DNA of 64,000 nucleotides from Corynebacterium matruchotii (GCF_011612265.2 NZ_CP050134.2:868001-932000); one strand, 5' to 3'; positions 47,258-58,076 are shown, numbered from the stretch's first letter. A program made the numbers and translations. Notes: generated by a model not told the origin, from the letters alone.

Positions 47258-48586
47258 CTATTTAAGCACCGGATTATATTTCAGGCTATTGCGCTTCATA
47301 TCACACTCCGTTGCTATGTTCATGGTCTTAGCGATCTTCCCCTCATCCCGAAGCCGATACATGGCACTGACCACCTTATCCCGCAAATCCCACGGCGAAA
47401 TCGTATTCAGATAAATCTTCGTGCCCCCCTCAAACCCAGCCAACGTTGACACCCGCCACTTAATCGACACCCGCCACGGCATAGCAATATCCAAATCAAT
47501 CGGCTTATAATGCCACTCCTCATTACATGGCACATTATGACCCGCCGCCGCATGACATGCATGCAACAAATCACTCATATCCTGGATCTCCGCGTCCGTT
47601 TGCAACCACGGCTCCGGCGTCGCCGACTTTGAAAACACCTCCAAGGTGGGGTAGCGGTGGCCAAACCCGGCGAAACAAATCGCATGAGTGTTCTCCGCAA
47701 TCACCAGATTCTGCGACGCCGCATAATCTACTGCCCACTCGTTATACATATTGGGGTGACTCCGCAGCTTCTCAATCTCCTGCTGGGCGCTCAACCCCCG
47801 CTCATCAATAGACACCAATTGCTTATGCAAATGATCGAAAGACGCCCCGGCCGGCTTCAACCAGTTCTGGAACACCGCCACATACTTCGCATACCGATTC
47901 CGCTCATACAAATCCTTGATGGTTTCCACCGTGAACTTAATAAACCCGAAATGCTCCGTTATGCTCAAATCGCCCGAAGCCGCAAAATCCGACCGATTCG
48001 TCGCCGAATCCGTGAAATGCCGCCGCCCAATAATCAGGTCATGCCCCCCAGCAAAGAAACACTCCGCCTGCTTCAACAACTCCTCATCCGACATATCCTC
48101 CGAGCTCAGCCCAGCCGCGGTTCGCTTCGTGCGAATAGTGCGCAGCACATGCTCCCGGCCCAAATCCGTGGAAATATAGTTATCCATGCGCTCCCGGGTC
48201 ATGGCATCCATCTCAAAACCATAGTTGGCTTTCCAATACTCATAGGTGACAATCTCAAACAGGTTCGGCACCCGCCGAAACACGGCCTCATTGCTGCTGA
48301 GCGCCTCCGCCTCCAGGCCGGAAACTATCTCATAGCCACTTTTACCGGCCACCAGCCGCGACTTTTCCGGCGGGGTATCCAACTGACGATTCTGACAAAA
48401 CGCACAAAAATCATTCCGATCCCCTGGCGTTAAGGGAGTCGTATCGGCCGGTGGTGTGGTCAGCGGCCGATTCCCCCGGCCAACAACCGTCCACACCTCC
48501 GTGCCAGAGAAGGGATTGATTTGTTTGACAGTCCCGTCGGCCATAACTTGAATGGGCGAGATCCGGGCAGCTAATGGTGAGCTCAT
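47258..48586 (-). CDS. DUF4921 protein, GalT/HIT-like fold
   Basis: 442 residues from ATG 48586 (a TTG three codons earlier is less likely). NDFCAFCQNRQLDTPPEKSR near the start has a CxxC that may bind zinc, and FDHLHKQLVS carries an HxHxQ-like motif of the HIT superfamily, to which galactose-1-phosphate uridylyltransferase belongs. These match the DUF4921 family of actinobacteria. Nucleotidyl transfer or hydrolysis is likely; substrate unknown. First gene of the DUF4921-M20-budA string. Confidence 0.75.
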   Translation of the reverse strand: MSSPLAARISPIQVMADGTVKQINPFSGTEVWTVVGRGNRPLTTPPADTTPLTPGDRNDFCAFCQNRQLDTPPEKSRLVAGKSGYEIVSGLEAEALSSNEAVFRRVPNLFEIVTYEYWKANYGFEMDAMTRERMDNYISTDLGREHVLRTIRTKRTAAGLSSEDMSDEELLKQAECFFAGGHDLIIGRRHFTDSATNRSDFAASGDLSITEHFGFIKFTVETIKDLYERNRYAKYVAVFQNWLKPAGASFDHLHKQLVSIDERGLSAQQEIEKLRSHPNMYNEWAVDYAASQNLVIAENTHAICFAGFGHRYPTLEVFSKSATPEPWLQTDAEIQDMSDLLHACHAAAGHNVPCNEEWHYKPIDLDIAMPWRVSIKWRVSTLAGFEGGTKIYLNTISPWDLRDKVVSAMYRLRDEGKIAKTMNIATECDMKRNSLKYNPVLK

Positions 48587-48645
48587 GCTTCCCAATCTAA
48601 TAGCCCCAAGCCACTCAGACTAAATAAGGTTATCCTTAAGATACT

Positions 48646-49047
48646 ATGGCTATTATTCAATTCGACTGCTTAATGCCGGATAGCGACACCGAGGCACTCG
48701 CCCAGCGATTCACCCAGCTATCCCATCTCATTACCCGCGATGGCAAGGCCGAAACCGCCCAGGTTACTCACAATGCCAACCCCACCGTTCCCACCGAAAT
48801 CATCACCCAACTACGTGCCCAACTACACCAAGAACACCACCCACCAACACACGTCACCATGCATCGATATGTGGTGCATCTTACGGTAGTAACCGGATCC
48901 CTTAACCAGGTGGCTATGCTCTATGCCCGGCTCCTCACACCCCCAGCGAACCTCCCCCATAATGCCGTAGCGGCAGAAAACGAAAACGAATGCGAAATCC
49001 CCGCCCGCTATCCCTGGACGGTCCAGATCATCCCCTCAAGCTGGTAG
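48646..49047 (+). CDS. Hypothetical protein
   Basis: 133 residues, divergent from the DUF4921 gene by 60 bp. Contains HLITRDGKAETAQVTH and VTMHRYVVHLTVVTGSL; His-rich (9-10 His), no signal peptide or membrane segment. No family recognised. Codon use looks like that of its neighbours. Confidence 0.55.
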   Translation: MAIIQFDCLMPDSDTEALAQRFTQLSHLITRDGKAETAQVTHNANPTVPTEIITQLRAQLHQEHHPPTHVTMHRYVVHLTVVTGSLNQVAMLYARLLTPPANLPHNAVAAENENECEIPARYPWTVQIIPSSW

Positions 49048-49087
49048 CAAACTTTACGACGACTTTTCCGTGCGGATTTTCATGTTC

Positions 49088-50170
49088 TTAGTCTCGGATA
49101 AGTTGCTCCGCAATCTTGTTTCCGGCTCGCACCAACTGTTTCTTAACATCGTTAGAATTGATAAGTGTGATTCCCCGCACACCCTCGGGGAGGGGGCCAT
49201 CAATCCGGCCGGCAACCACAAACTGCTTCGCCTGTGGGTTCAGCCCCAACACCACGCTCACGACCTTACCCATGTCGGTGTCGCTGTCGTAGCAGCCCTC
49301 GCCGGTGATAACAACATCGGCATCAGCAATCTCATCTTTTAATCCGGTGACATCAACAATGACACGCGCGCCGGGAACGAGCCGGATATTATCGGTGCCA
49401 CCGTGCAGGGTGGTGGAAATCCATGTGAGGCAAATTGGGACGCCACCGGCGGCACCCATGCCGGGAATTTCCGGATTAACATTGAGCACCTTACATAATT
49501 GGGAAATGCCGGCTTCAAGTTCATTCACATCCTCCGCAGACGCACCCTTTCGGGGGGCGTACACGGCAGAGGTGCCGTCGGGTCCGGTAGCAGGGGTGAC
49601 AACGTCGGCAAGCATGAGCATGTCCATGGCGGCAGCTTGAAGATTGAGTCGGGAAATATCAACGCTGGCCAGGCGTTTTAATGCTGCGCCACCAGGTGGG
49701 AGTGAGTGGCCATTGGCGTCGAGGAAGTTGGCGCCTAAGGCGGTGAGAATGCCGGTGCCACCATCTGTGGTGGCGGAACCCCCGAGCCCCAAAATGAGGC
49801 GTTTCGCGCCTCGACTCGCGGCGTCGGCAATGAGCGCACCTGTTCCAAAAGTATCAGCGGTGAGTGGGGAAAGATGATCGCCCACTTCTTTTAGGCCGGA
49901 TGCTGCGGCGACATCAATATAGGCAATTTCATTCCGAGCGTCGTAAGTATAGGTGGCTTCGGTAATGCGCCCTAATGCGTCTGTGGTGGGAAGCGTAATG
50001 CGTTCACCAGCAAATAACGCGGAGGTTCCTTCGCCACCATCCGACATGGGATGGAGGATGATTTCCGTGTCGTTACTGAGAACTTCGCGGATTCCGGTGG
50101 CGATATGGTGGGCAACATCGTGGGCGGATGCTGAGGTTTTAAATGAGTCGGGGGCTATCACTATTCGCAT
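49088..50170 (-). CDS. glxK: Glycerate kinase
   Basis: 360 residues from ATG 50170 (MRIVIAPDSFKTSASAHDVA), the typical start of the GlxK family. Motifs: HPMSDGGEGTS, LGLGGSATTDGGTGIL and ITGEGCYDSDT. It phosphorylates glycerate to 2-phosphoglycerate, linking glyoxylate or serine breakdown to glycolysis. The longer frame adds seven residues without a better ribosome site. Confidence 0.93.
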   Translation of the reverse strand: MRIVIAPDSFKTSASAHDVAHHIATGIREVLSNDTEIILHPMSDGGEGTSALFAGERITLPTTDALGRITEATYTYDARNEIAYIDVAAASGLKEVGDHLSPLTADTFGTGALIADAASRGAKRLILGLGGSATTDGGTGILTALGANFLDANGHSLPPGGAALKRLASVDISRLNLQAAAMDMLMLADVVTPATGPDGTSAVYAPRKGASAEDVNELEAGISQLCKVLNVNPEIPGMGAAGGVPICLTWISTTLHGGTDNIRLVPGARVIVDVTGLKDEIADADVVITGEGCYDSDTDMGKVVSVVLGLNPQAKQFVVAGRIDGPLPEGVRGITLINSNDVKKQLVRAGNKIAEQLIRD

Positions 50171-50422
50171 GTGGGTAAGTCTAGCGTGCATTTTTAAGCT
50201 TGGATAAGGTGAAGAAACGTACTAACGGTAGTACAGAAAGCTGTTGGAATCAGCCATTAAAAACCTAACCGATTTTTGGCTGAAGGTGGGGGTGACACAT
50301 AGGAATGTGCGCCAAAATTGTATTTAGCGCCTTAAAAATCGGCAAAAATCTAGCACACTATAGAAATTATTGGGATGAATATAACCGACGCGAACTGCAA
50401 AAGTTGTGATATCTACCGCGAA

Positions 50423-51870
<1,448 letters not shown>

Positions 51871-51892
51871 CGCCTATTCGGCCTAACCGATA

Positions 51893-51927
51893 CCCCGCAT
51901 TATCATTCCCCGATAGTGCGGGGTTTT
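51893..51927 (+). terminator. Intrinsic terminator after gdh
   Basis: CCCCGCATTATC (51893-51904) pairs with GATAGTGCGGGG (51912-51923) with one G-U pair and a 7-nt loop, followed by TTTT. Confidence 0.85.
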
Positions 51928-51937
51928 CGCTGCATAA

Positions 51938-51950
51938 GGCGTCGATAAGC
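51938..51950 (+). repeat. Dispersed 13-mer GGCGTCGANAAGC, copy 7
   Basis: GGCGTCGATAAGC lies between the gdh terminator and the sepIVA gene, 67 bp before its start. Confidence 0.55.
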
Positions 51951-52016
51951 AAAAAATGCCACGCCGTAACCAGGCACTACCACCGCTATTACCTAATTCT
52001 CATTATGCTTAACGTC

Positions 52017-52775
52017 ATGTATCGCGTATTTGAGTGCCTAGACGAATTAGTCCGCAATGTAGAACAAGCATATGGGGTGCCCATGACCTCGAATTGCATG
52101 GTGCCCCGCAATGAAATGCTGGCGTTGCTTGACGATTTACGCAACGCGCTTCCCGTCGAGATAGATGATGCGCAAGACGTCCTCGACCAGCAAGAACATA
52201 TTTTAAGTGAAGCCCAGGATCGTGCCACCCAGCTTGTCGACGACGCAACGAACGAAGCGAACTCTACCGTCAGCCAGGCCCGACACGACGCGGAAAACAT
52301 GATCTCCGATGCGGAAACCCGGGCCAAAACCACCGTGGCCAAAGCCCAAGACGAGGCTGATCGCATTGTTGATAACGCCCAGCGGGACGCCGACGATCAT
52401 CTAGCCCGGGCCCAATCTGAGGCCCAACGCATGATCGATTCGGGTAATGAACAATACCAGCGCAGCATCGACGAAGGCCTTGCCGAGCAGCACCGGTTGG
52501 TCAGTGAAGCCGAGGTGGTGCGGCGGGCCAATGAGGAAGCCCACCGCATTGTCGACGCCGCCCATGCCGATTCCAACCGGCTGCGGAACGAGTGCGACGA
52601 ATTTGTCGACGCGAAACTTGCCGAGTTTGAGGAAGTGCTTTCCACCACCCTGCGTGCGGTTTCCCGCGACCGCAGTGCCCTCCGCAAAGGCGCCGGTGTT
52701 GGTGGACGCAGGGACGAAACTGGGCGAGGCCGAACCAGCGATCGCTCCACCAGTTACAGCAGCGACCGCGGCTAA
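52017..52775 (+). CDS. sepIVA: SepIVA, DivIVA-domain cell division/envelope protein
   Basis: 252 residues from ATG 52017, giving MYRVFECLDELV, close to the mycobacterial SepIVA start; ATG 52005 adds four residues. VPRNEMLALLDDLRNALPVEIDDAQDVLD is the DivIVA-like N-terminal block. Residues 65-200 are a long coiled coil with recurring A-E/D-x-x-R/I heptads; a basic Gly/Arg/Ser tail ends the protein. In mycobacteria SepIVA directs septation and envelope synthesis, and its gene precedes the DUF177-rnc-fpg cluster exactly as here. Confidence 0.87.
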   Translation: MYRVFECLDELVRNVEQAYGVPMTSNCMVPRNEMLALLDDLRNALPVEIDDAQDVLDQQEHILSEAQDRATQLVDDATNEANSTVSQARHDAENMISDAETRAKTTVAKAQDEADRIVDNAQRDADDHLARAQSEAQRMIDSGNEQYQRSIDEGLAEQHRLVSEAEVVRRANEEAHRIVDAAHADSNRLRNECDEFVDAKLAEFEEVLSTTLRAVSRDRSALRKGAGVGGRRDETGRGRTSDRSTSYSSDRG

Positions 52776-52900
52776 TTTCCGGCGACCTCTATGTTGGTGA
52801 CCCCTCGGCCGGGCTCGGTAGCCTATGTGTGGCCTGCCGGTCGGTTTCCACCACACCGGGTGGATATAGCACAACTGCTTAAGTAGTATGCTTAACCACG

Positions 52901-53473
52901 ATGAAAAACACCTCAAACTCCCCGTTTGTATTTGATGTCTCTGACCCCATGCGCAGCGGCATGGTGGAGCATCGCACCCAAACCGGCCCGAGCCCTACCC
53001 GCATCGGGCCCGAAATGATTGCCATACCCGAAGGTTACGACGTTACCGTCGATGCCACCCTCACCCCCCTCGGTGAGGCCATTATGGTTGACGCCACTAT
53101 TCAGGCCCGCCTTCAGGGCGAGTGTGTGCGCTGCCTGAAAACTATTACCCCCGACACCACCCTCACCGTCTCCCAGGTGTTTGCCACCACCCCCGATTTT
53201 GTGGTGGGCGACCCCGATGATGAGGAGGAAACCGAGGCGGTGCCGCTGATCCAACACGACATGGTTGACCTATTGCAAAGCGTCATCGACGAGGCCGGCA
53301 TCACCTTACCGTTCAACCCGGTATGCCCCGACGGGTGTGCCGACGACGCGGAGGTACCCGGCCTCGACCACCTCGATGACGGGTCCGCCGATTCCGACGA
53401 CTCCGACGATTCCGATAGTGGGGCGGCTCGCTCCATTGATCCACGTTGGTCGGGTTTGGAGAAATTCCTATGA
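52901..53473 (+). CDS. DUF177 (YceD) family protein
   Basis: 190 residues. The YceD pattern includes ARLQGECVRCLKTI with a CxxC, and a later CPDGC, together a likely zinc site. YceD is linked to 23S rRNA/ribosome assembly and usually precedes rpmF; here rpmF is missing and rnc follows at once (ATGA overlap). The C-terminus is an Asp/Ser-rich stretch (DDGSADSDDSDDSDSG). Confidence 0.87.
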   Translation: MKNTSNSPFVFDVSDPMRSGMVEHRTQTGPSPTRIGPEMIAIPEGYDVTVDATLTPLGEAIMVDATIQARLQGECVRCLKTITPDTTLTVSQVFATTPDFVVGDPDDEEETEAVPLIQHDMVDLLQSVIDEAGITLPFNPVCPDGCADDAEVPGLDHLDDGSADSDDSDDSDSGAARSIDPRWSGLEKFL

Positions 53474-54249
53474 GCCGTAAACGCAGCCGTCTCACCGGCA
53501 TCGAAGCCCTCGAACAAGAATTTGCCAAGGTGGACCATGCCCCCCTGCTGGCCGCCCTGGGAGTCGACCTGCCCCACGACATACTCACCCTGGCGCTCAC
53601 CCACCGATCGTTCGCTAACGAAAACGGTATGCTCCCCAATAATGAGCGCCTGGAATTCCTAGGCGACGCGGTGCTAGGGCTGTCGGTGGCGGGAAAACTA
53701 TTCGAGCAATACCCCACCCGACCCGAATCCGATATATCGAAAATGCGTGCGAGTATCGTGTCCCGGTATGGGCTTGCCGATATCGCCCGCGAAATCGGGC
53801 TTGGCCAATACATTCTCCTGGGCAAGGGTGAACTGTTGACCGACGGGCGCAATAAGGACTCCATCCTGGCCGACACCACCGAAGCCCTCCTCGGCGCCAT
53901 CTATCGAATTCACGGCTTCGACATTGCCCGCGATGTTGTGCTCCGGCTGTTCGCCCATAAGATCAGCCATGCGCAGGCCACCGCCCTGCATCAGGATTGG
54001 AAAACCAGTTTGCAGGAGCGGCTGGCCGAATACAAGCTACCCATGCCCGTCTACGAGGCGACATCGGTTGGTCCCGAACACGAGCAGGTGTTTACCGCAT
54101 CGGTGAATGTTTTGGGCAGGATCATAGGCGAAGGTACTGGTACTAACAAGAAACTTGCGGAACAGGCCGGGGCCCATCAGGCCCTGGAACTCCTCAACGA
54201 CCCGAAGGCTCGCGCCGAACTCATCCAATGCCAGAACTCCCAGAAGTAG
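53470..54249 (+). CDS. rnc: Ribonuclease III
   Basis: 259 residues from ATG 53470. Signature NERLEFLGDAVLGL with catalytic acidic residues, DTTEALLGAIY with the second set, and a C-terminal double-stranded RNA-binding domain (WKTSLQERLAEYKLPMPVYE to LAEQAGAHQALELL). It cuts rRNA precursors and structured RNAs. Overlaps mutM by 22 bp. Confidence 0.96.
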   Translation: MSRKRSRLTGIEALEQEFAKVDHAPLLAALGVDLPHDILTLALTHRSFANENGMLPNNERLEFLGDAVLGLSVAGKLFEQYPTRPESDISKMRASIVSRYGLADIAREIGLGQYILLGKGELLTDGRNKDSILADTTEALLGAIYRIHGFDIARDVVLRLFAHKISHAQATALHQDWKTSLQERLAEYKLPMPVYEATSVGPEHEQVFTASVNVLGRIIGEGTGTNKKLAEQAGAHQALELLNDPKARAELIQCQNSQK

Positions 54250-55166
54250 AAACCATTCGCCGCGGCCTTGCCGAACACGTGTGCGGTCGCACCATCACCG
54301 ATGTGGCGGTGCACCATCCGCGTGCGATCCGCCATGTTCTGGGTGGGGAGGGGGAATTCCGGTCCGAGATTCTCGGTCGCACCATTATTGGGTTGGGGCG
54401 TCGCGGAAAATTCCTCTGGTTAAACCTGGCAGATCCAGCTGCCGCGACGGCTTCCGCATCGTCGGTGCCCACGTCACAACCTACACCCCAGGCCACACCC
54501 CAGGCGGGCGATCAGGTCGTGGTGGTACACCTCGGAATGAGCGGCCAAATGCTCATCAAGGATTCGAACGCAAACTCGGATGACCCCAAATTTAAGCACT
54601 GCCGCATCCAGGTCCGGTTCGATGACGACACCCAACTATGGTTCGTGGATCAACGCACCTTCGGTTACTGGCTGCCCACCCAGCTCGTCGATGCCGGTCT
54701 GGGCCTCGTCCCAGAAACCGCCGACCATATTGCCCGGGATCTCCTCGACCCGGAGCTGAAATTATCGGAGGTGGCGGCGACGATGCATTCGAAAACCCTG
54801 GCGGTAAAAAAGCTCTTGCTCAATCAGGAAATCATTGCCGGCATTGGCAATATTTACGCCGACGAAATGCTGTGGTTTGCCGCAATCAACCCGAACCAGC
54901 CGGCCAATACCCTTGATCCTGCCGCCTTGAAAAACCTATTGATGGCCGGTCGCACTGTGATGCGGGCTGCCGTGGCCCGGGGCGGCACCAGTTTTGACGA
55001 CCTCTATGTGAACGTGAACGGGGAATCCGGATATTTCGATGTGGAGCTTCACGCCTATGGTCAGGATGGCCGGCCATGCGATCGGTGCGGCACAATTCTG
55101 GTGAAAGAAAAATTTACCAACCGGTCGAGCCACTACTGCCCTCACTGCCAGCCATTGGTTCCGTAA
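54228..55166 (+). CDS. mutM: Formamidopyrimidine-DNA glycosylase
   Basis: 312 residues. The N-terminal PELPEVETIRRGL supplies the catalytic Pro and Glu; VVHLGMSGQ and GIGNIYADEMLW follow; the C-terminal zinc finger is CDRCGTILVKEKFTNRSSHYCPHC in parts CDRCG and YCPHC. It removes 8-oxoguanine. A Thr/Ala/Ser/Gln-rich insertion near residues 75-95 is longer than in E. coli Fpg. In mycobacteria acyP and smc follow; here a transporter intervenes and smc is not seen. Confidence 0.95.
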   Translation: MPELPEVETIRRGLAEHVCGRTITDVAVHHPRAIRHVLGGEGEFRSEILGRTIIGLGRRGKFLWLNLADPAAATASASSVPTSQPTPQATPQAGDQVVVVHLGMSGQMLIKDSNANSDDPKFKHCRIQVRFDDDTQLWFVDQRTFGYWLPTQLVDAGLGLVPETADHIARDLLDPELKLSEVAATMHSKTLAVKKLLLNQEIIAGIGNIYADEMLWFAAINPNQPANTLDPAALKNLLMAGRTVMRAAVARGGTSFDDLYVNVNGESGYFDVELHAYGQDGRPCDRCGTILVKEKFTNRSSHYCPHCQPLVP

Positions 55167-55206
55167 TGCCACCAATGGTCAGGGGGAGTTATCAGCCTAA
55201 AGGAAT

Positions 55207-55269
55207 ATTATTACCAGAACGGGGGTGGTAATAATTGGTTAAATCATGGGTCTATGAGTTTGGTAATAA
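55207..55269. promoter_or_regulatory. Repeated TGGTAATAA half-sites upstream of the symporter
   Basis: A perfect 10-bp inverted repeat ATTATTACCA (55207-55216) / TGGTAATAAT (55226-55235) is followed by a third TGGTAATAA at 55261-55269, all within 100 bp of the symporter start. Confidence 0.5.
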
Positions 55270-55308
55270 GTTAGGCGGGGGTGAAGCAGACACGGTAATA
55301 TGACCCCC

Positions 55309-56793
55309 ATGGAAAATGATTCCCCTATGGCTGTGTTAGAGGATTTTGTCACTAACACGATCAATAATAATATTTGGACGGTTATTCCGTGGCTGCTCAT
55401 TGCCGCTGGCCTTTATTTTGCGGTCAGAACCATTGTGGTGCAGGTGCGCATGCTGCCGGAAATGTTCCGAGCGGTGATGGAACGCCCGGCAACACAAGAA
55501 GAAAACGACGCCGAGGGAATATCTTCCTTCAAAGCATTCACAATTTCCGCAGCCTCCCGGGTGGGGACCGGAAACGTGGCCGGGGTTGCCGTGGCGATTA
55601 CCACAGGCGGCCCCGGCGCAGTGTTTTGGATGTGGATTGTGGCCATATTGGGTGGCGCCACTGCGTTTGTGGAGGCCACGCTGGCGCAATTGTGGAAGGT
55701 GCGGGATGAAGACGCTGATGCCTACCGGGGTGGCCCGGCCTACTACTTGACCAAGGGGCTGAATGCTCCCAAGTTAGCGTCGATCTTTGCAGTGGCCATC
55801 ACAATCACATTCGGGTTTGTGTATAACGCAATTCAAGCAAACTCCATTGCCGAGTCGTTTGCCACCTCGGTGGGTAATGACACATTCCTGTTCAAGTTTA
55901 TGGTGGGCGTGGTCTTGGTGATTATTACCGCGCTGATTATTTTCGGCGGCGTACAGCGCATCGCTAATGTTACCCAGTATCTGGTGCCGTTCATGGCGGT
56001 GTTGTACCTGGTTGTGGGCCTGTTTGTGGTGCTGATCAACCTCAATAAGGTGCCGGAAATGTTTGAGACGATTATTACCCATGCGCTAGGGGTGAAAGAG
56101 GTTGCGGGGGCGACCATGGGTATGGCGTTCATGAATGGTATGCGCCGGGGCCTGTTCTCCAATGAGGCCGGTGAGGGGTCCGCCCCGAATGCGGCGGCGG
56201 TCGCTACGGTGTCGCACCCGGTGAAGCAGGGGTTGGTGCAAACCTTGGGCGTGTATTTCGATACGTTGTTGGTGTGCTCGATCACGGCGTTCATTATTCT
56301 GTTGGGCGATCCGACCGTCGGCGAGGGGGTGAGCGGGGCGTCGATGACGCAGACCGCGTTGGCCAGCCAGGTGGGCGATTGGGGCATTCACTTCGTTACC
56401 ATTATTTTGTTCTTCCTGGCGTTTAGTTCGGTGATTGGTAATTATTATCTTGCGCAGGCGAATATTGAGTATTTCAGCCAGAACAAGTTGGTGTTGTTGG
56501 GCTTCCGGGTCATCGTGTTGCTCTTCGTTCTCGGCGGTAGCGTCGGTTCGATCGGGTTGGTGTGGTCGCTGGGTGACACGTTCGCGGCGATCATGGTGTT
56601 TATTAACCTGATTGGTATTGTGCCGCTGGGTGGGATTGCGGTGAAGTTGCTGGCCAACTATGAGCGGCAAAAGGCGAAGGGCCTTGACCCGATTTTCCAC
56701 CGCGATATGCTGCCCGAGGCGAAAAACGTTGAGGTGTGGGATGGCTCGGATGCGGTGTGCCGTCGTCACGGCGAGATCGTGCGTGAGGTATAG
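55309..56793 (+). CDS. Sodium:alanine symporter (AGCS family)
   Basis: About 494 residues; ATGs at 55300, 55309 and 55327 are possible starts and none has a clear ribosome site. The protein has about eleven membrane segments. AGCS motifs: TISAASRVGTGNVAGVAVAI, GGPGAVFWMW and RRGLFSNEAGEGSAPNAAA. It imports alanine or glycine with sodium. The C-terminal 45 residues are cytoplasmic and polar. It stands alone behind the mutM cluster. Confidence 0.92.
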   Translation: MENDSPMAVLEDFVTNTINNNIWTVIPWLLIAAGLYFAVRTIVVQVRMLPEMFRAVMERPATQEENDAEGISSFKAFTISAASRVGTGNVAGVAVAITTGGPGAVFWMWIVAILGGATAFVEATLAQLWKVRDEDADAYRGGPAYYLTKGLNAPKLASIFAVAITITFGFVYNAIQANSIAESFATSVGNDTFLFKFMVGVVLVIITALIIFGGVQRIANVTQYLVPFMAVLYLVVGLFVVLINLNKVPEMFETIITHALGVKEVAGATMGMAFMNGMRRGLFSNEAGEGSAPNAAAVATVSHPVKQGLVQTLGVYFDTLLVCSITAFIILLGDPTVGEGVSGASMTQTALASQVGDWGIHFVTIILFFLAFSSVIGNYYLAQANIEYFSQNKLVLLGFRVIVLLFVLGGSVGSIGLVWSLGDTFAAIMVFINLIGIVPLGGIAVKLLANYERQKAKGLDPIFHRDMLPEAKNVEVWDGSDAVCRRHGEIVREV

Positions 56794-56819
56794 CAGGCAG
56801 GTGTGGCTAGACTGGAGGC

Positions 56820-57116
56820 ATGAGCGGTGACGTGGTGCGGTTGACGGCGTGGGTGCATGGCTATGTGCAGGGGGTCGGGTTTCGGTGGTGGGTGTATGGC
56901 CAGGCCAACGAGCTGGGGCTGTCCGGCAGCGCCACGAACCTGAATGACGGTCGGGTGTGCGTCATCGCCGAGGGACCGCGGGATGCCTGCGAAACCCTGC
57001 TGCACCGGTTGAAGATTCCCGATGCGGTGCGGTCGTATCGCCGGCCGGGGAGTGTGCGGTCGGTGATTGATCGGTGGTCCGAGCCACGGGGCGTGACGGA
57101 TTTCCGCATGTGTTAG
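56820..57116 (+). CDS. acyP: Acylphosphatase
   Basis: 98 residues. The catalytic arginine is in VHGYVQGVGFRWW and the catalytic asparagine in GSATNLNDGRVCV; both are present. It hydrolyses carboxyl-phosphate bonds. Starts 26 bp after the symporter gene. Confidence 0.93.
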   Translation: MSGDVVRLTAWVHGYVQGVGFRWWVYGQANELGLSGSATNLNDGRVCVIAEGPRDACETLLHRLKIPDAVRSYRRPGSVRSVIDRWSEPRGVTDFRMC

Positions 57117-57122
57117 CTGCAT

Positions 57123-57135
57123 GCTTGTCGACGCC
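57123..57135 (-). repeat. Dispersed 13-mer GGCGTCGANAAGC, copy 8
   Basis: Plus-strand GCTTGTCGACGCC starts 6 bp after the acyP stop and is followed by CAATGGTG. Confidence 0.55.
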
Positions 57136-57149
57136 CAATGGTGTGGATA

Positions 57150-57200
57150 ATCCCTGGTGGAGTGGTATATCTCACCCCACCAGGGATATATTTGTTTTTC
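57150..57200 (+). terminator. Intrinsic terminator after acyP
   Basis: ATCCCTGGTGG (57150-57160) pairs with CCACCAGGGAT (57177-57187), continued by GTG/CAC inside; a TTTGTTTTT tract follows. Confidence 0.8.
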
Positions 57201-57277
57201 TTATTTGTTGCCGTGGTGGTAATGCGTCTATACGGTGGGGATTATTCATCAACGACTATTGCGAAAGAGTGGGACAT

Positions 57278-57898
57278 ATGGCTGAAGAAAATGTGGTTTC
57301 TATTGCTTTTGCTGACTCCAGCAAGGCCTACCAGGCATTCACCGAAATCAAGAATCTTTCCACCGCTGGCGCGCTGCAATTAAAGAGCGGGGCCATTGTG
57401 GTGCGGGATACGGAAGGAAAGCTGTCATTCCCGGACGGGGTGGATCAGGTGACCGGCACTGGGTTTGCCGGTGGCGGCCTGATCGGCATGCTCGTCGGTA
57501 TTTTAGGTGGCCCGCTGGGAATGCTGCTGGGTTGGGGGAGTGGTGCCCTCATTGGTGGAGCATTAGATGTGGGCCGCGCATCGGCCACCAATGAGGTCCT
57601 CGGTGAGTTCAGTCGGGCCCTGCCGGTGGATTCCACGGCGGTGATTGCAGAGGTAGTAGAGCCTTCCGAACTGCCGCTTGATGATGTGGTATCCAAGCTG
57701 GGTGGCACGATTGTGCGGCGGCCGGTGTCCGAGGTTGTTGCCGAATTGGAGGCCGCCGAGGCCGCCGCGGAGGCAGCCCAGGCTGAGGCTCGGCGCGTCG
57801 TGCGGGAACGGAAGAAGGCCGAGTATAAGGAGGCACTTGAAGACCGCAAGGCCGCCGTCGAAAAGCGATGGGAGGAGCTCAAAGGCAAGTTCCGCTAA
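57278..57898 (+). CDS. DUF1269-like membrane protein
   Basis: 206 residues from ATG 57278. VVSIAFADSSKAYQAFTEIKNL and GAIVVRDTEGKLSFPDG are followed by a Gly-rich hydrophobic segment (GGLIGMLVGILGGPLGMLLGWGSGALIGGALD), the pattern of DUF1269 proteins. The C-terminal 60 residues are a charged Ala/Glu/Arg/Lys coiled coil. Function unknown. Terminator follows. Confidence 0.78.
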   Translation: MAEENVVSIAFADSSKAYQAFTEIKNLSTAGALQLKSGAIVVRDTEGKLSFPDGVDQVTGTGFAGGGLIGMLVGILGGPLGMLLGWGSGALIGGALDVGRASATNEVLGEFSRALPVDSTAVIAEVVEPSELPLDDVVSKLGGTIVRRPVSEVVAELEAAEAAAEAAQAEARRVVRERKKAEYKEALEDRKAAVEKRWEELKGKFR

Positions 57899-57919
57899 AA
57901 CCTTGACTGCGACGTGACG

Positions 57920-57955
57920 ATCGGCCTGGCCGGGTGATGGTTGGGCCGATTTTTT
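57920..57955 (+). terminator. Intrinsic terminator after the DUF1269-like gene
   Basis: ATCGGCC (57920-57926) pairs with GGCCGAT (57944-57950), followed by TTTTT. Confidence 0.75.
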
Positions 57956-58076
57956 GCGCGTGAACAATATCATCTTTTTATCGGTTGTTCGTATCGTGTT
58001 GAATATACCCAGTGGCCAAAGATGCGAGTAGGGTCGTGTTATCAACCATTCTTGTTTCGTTGATAATGGATCTACT

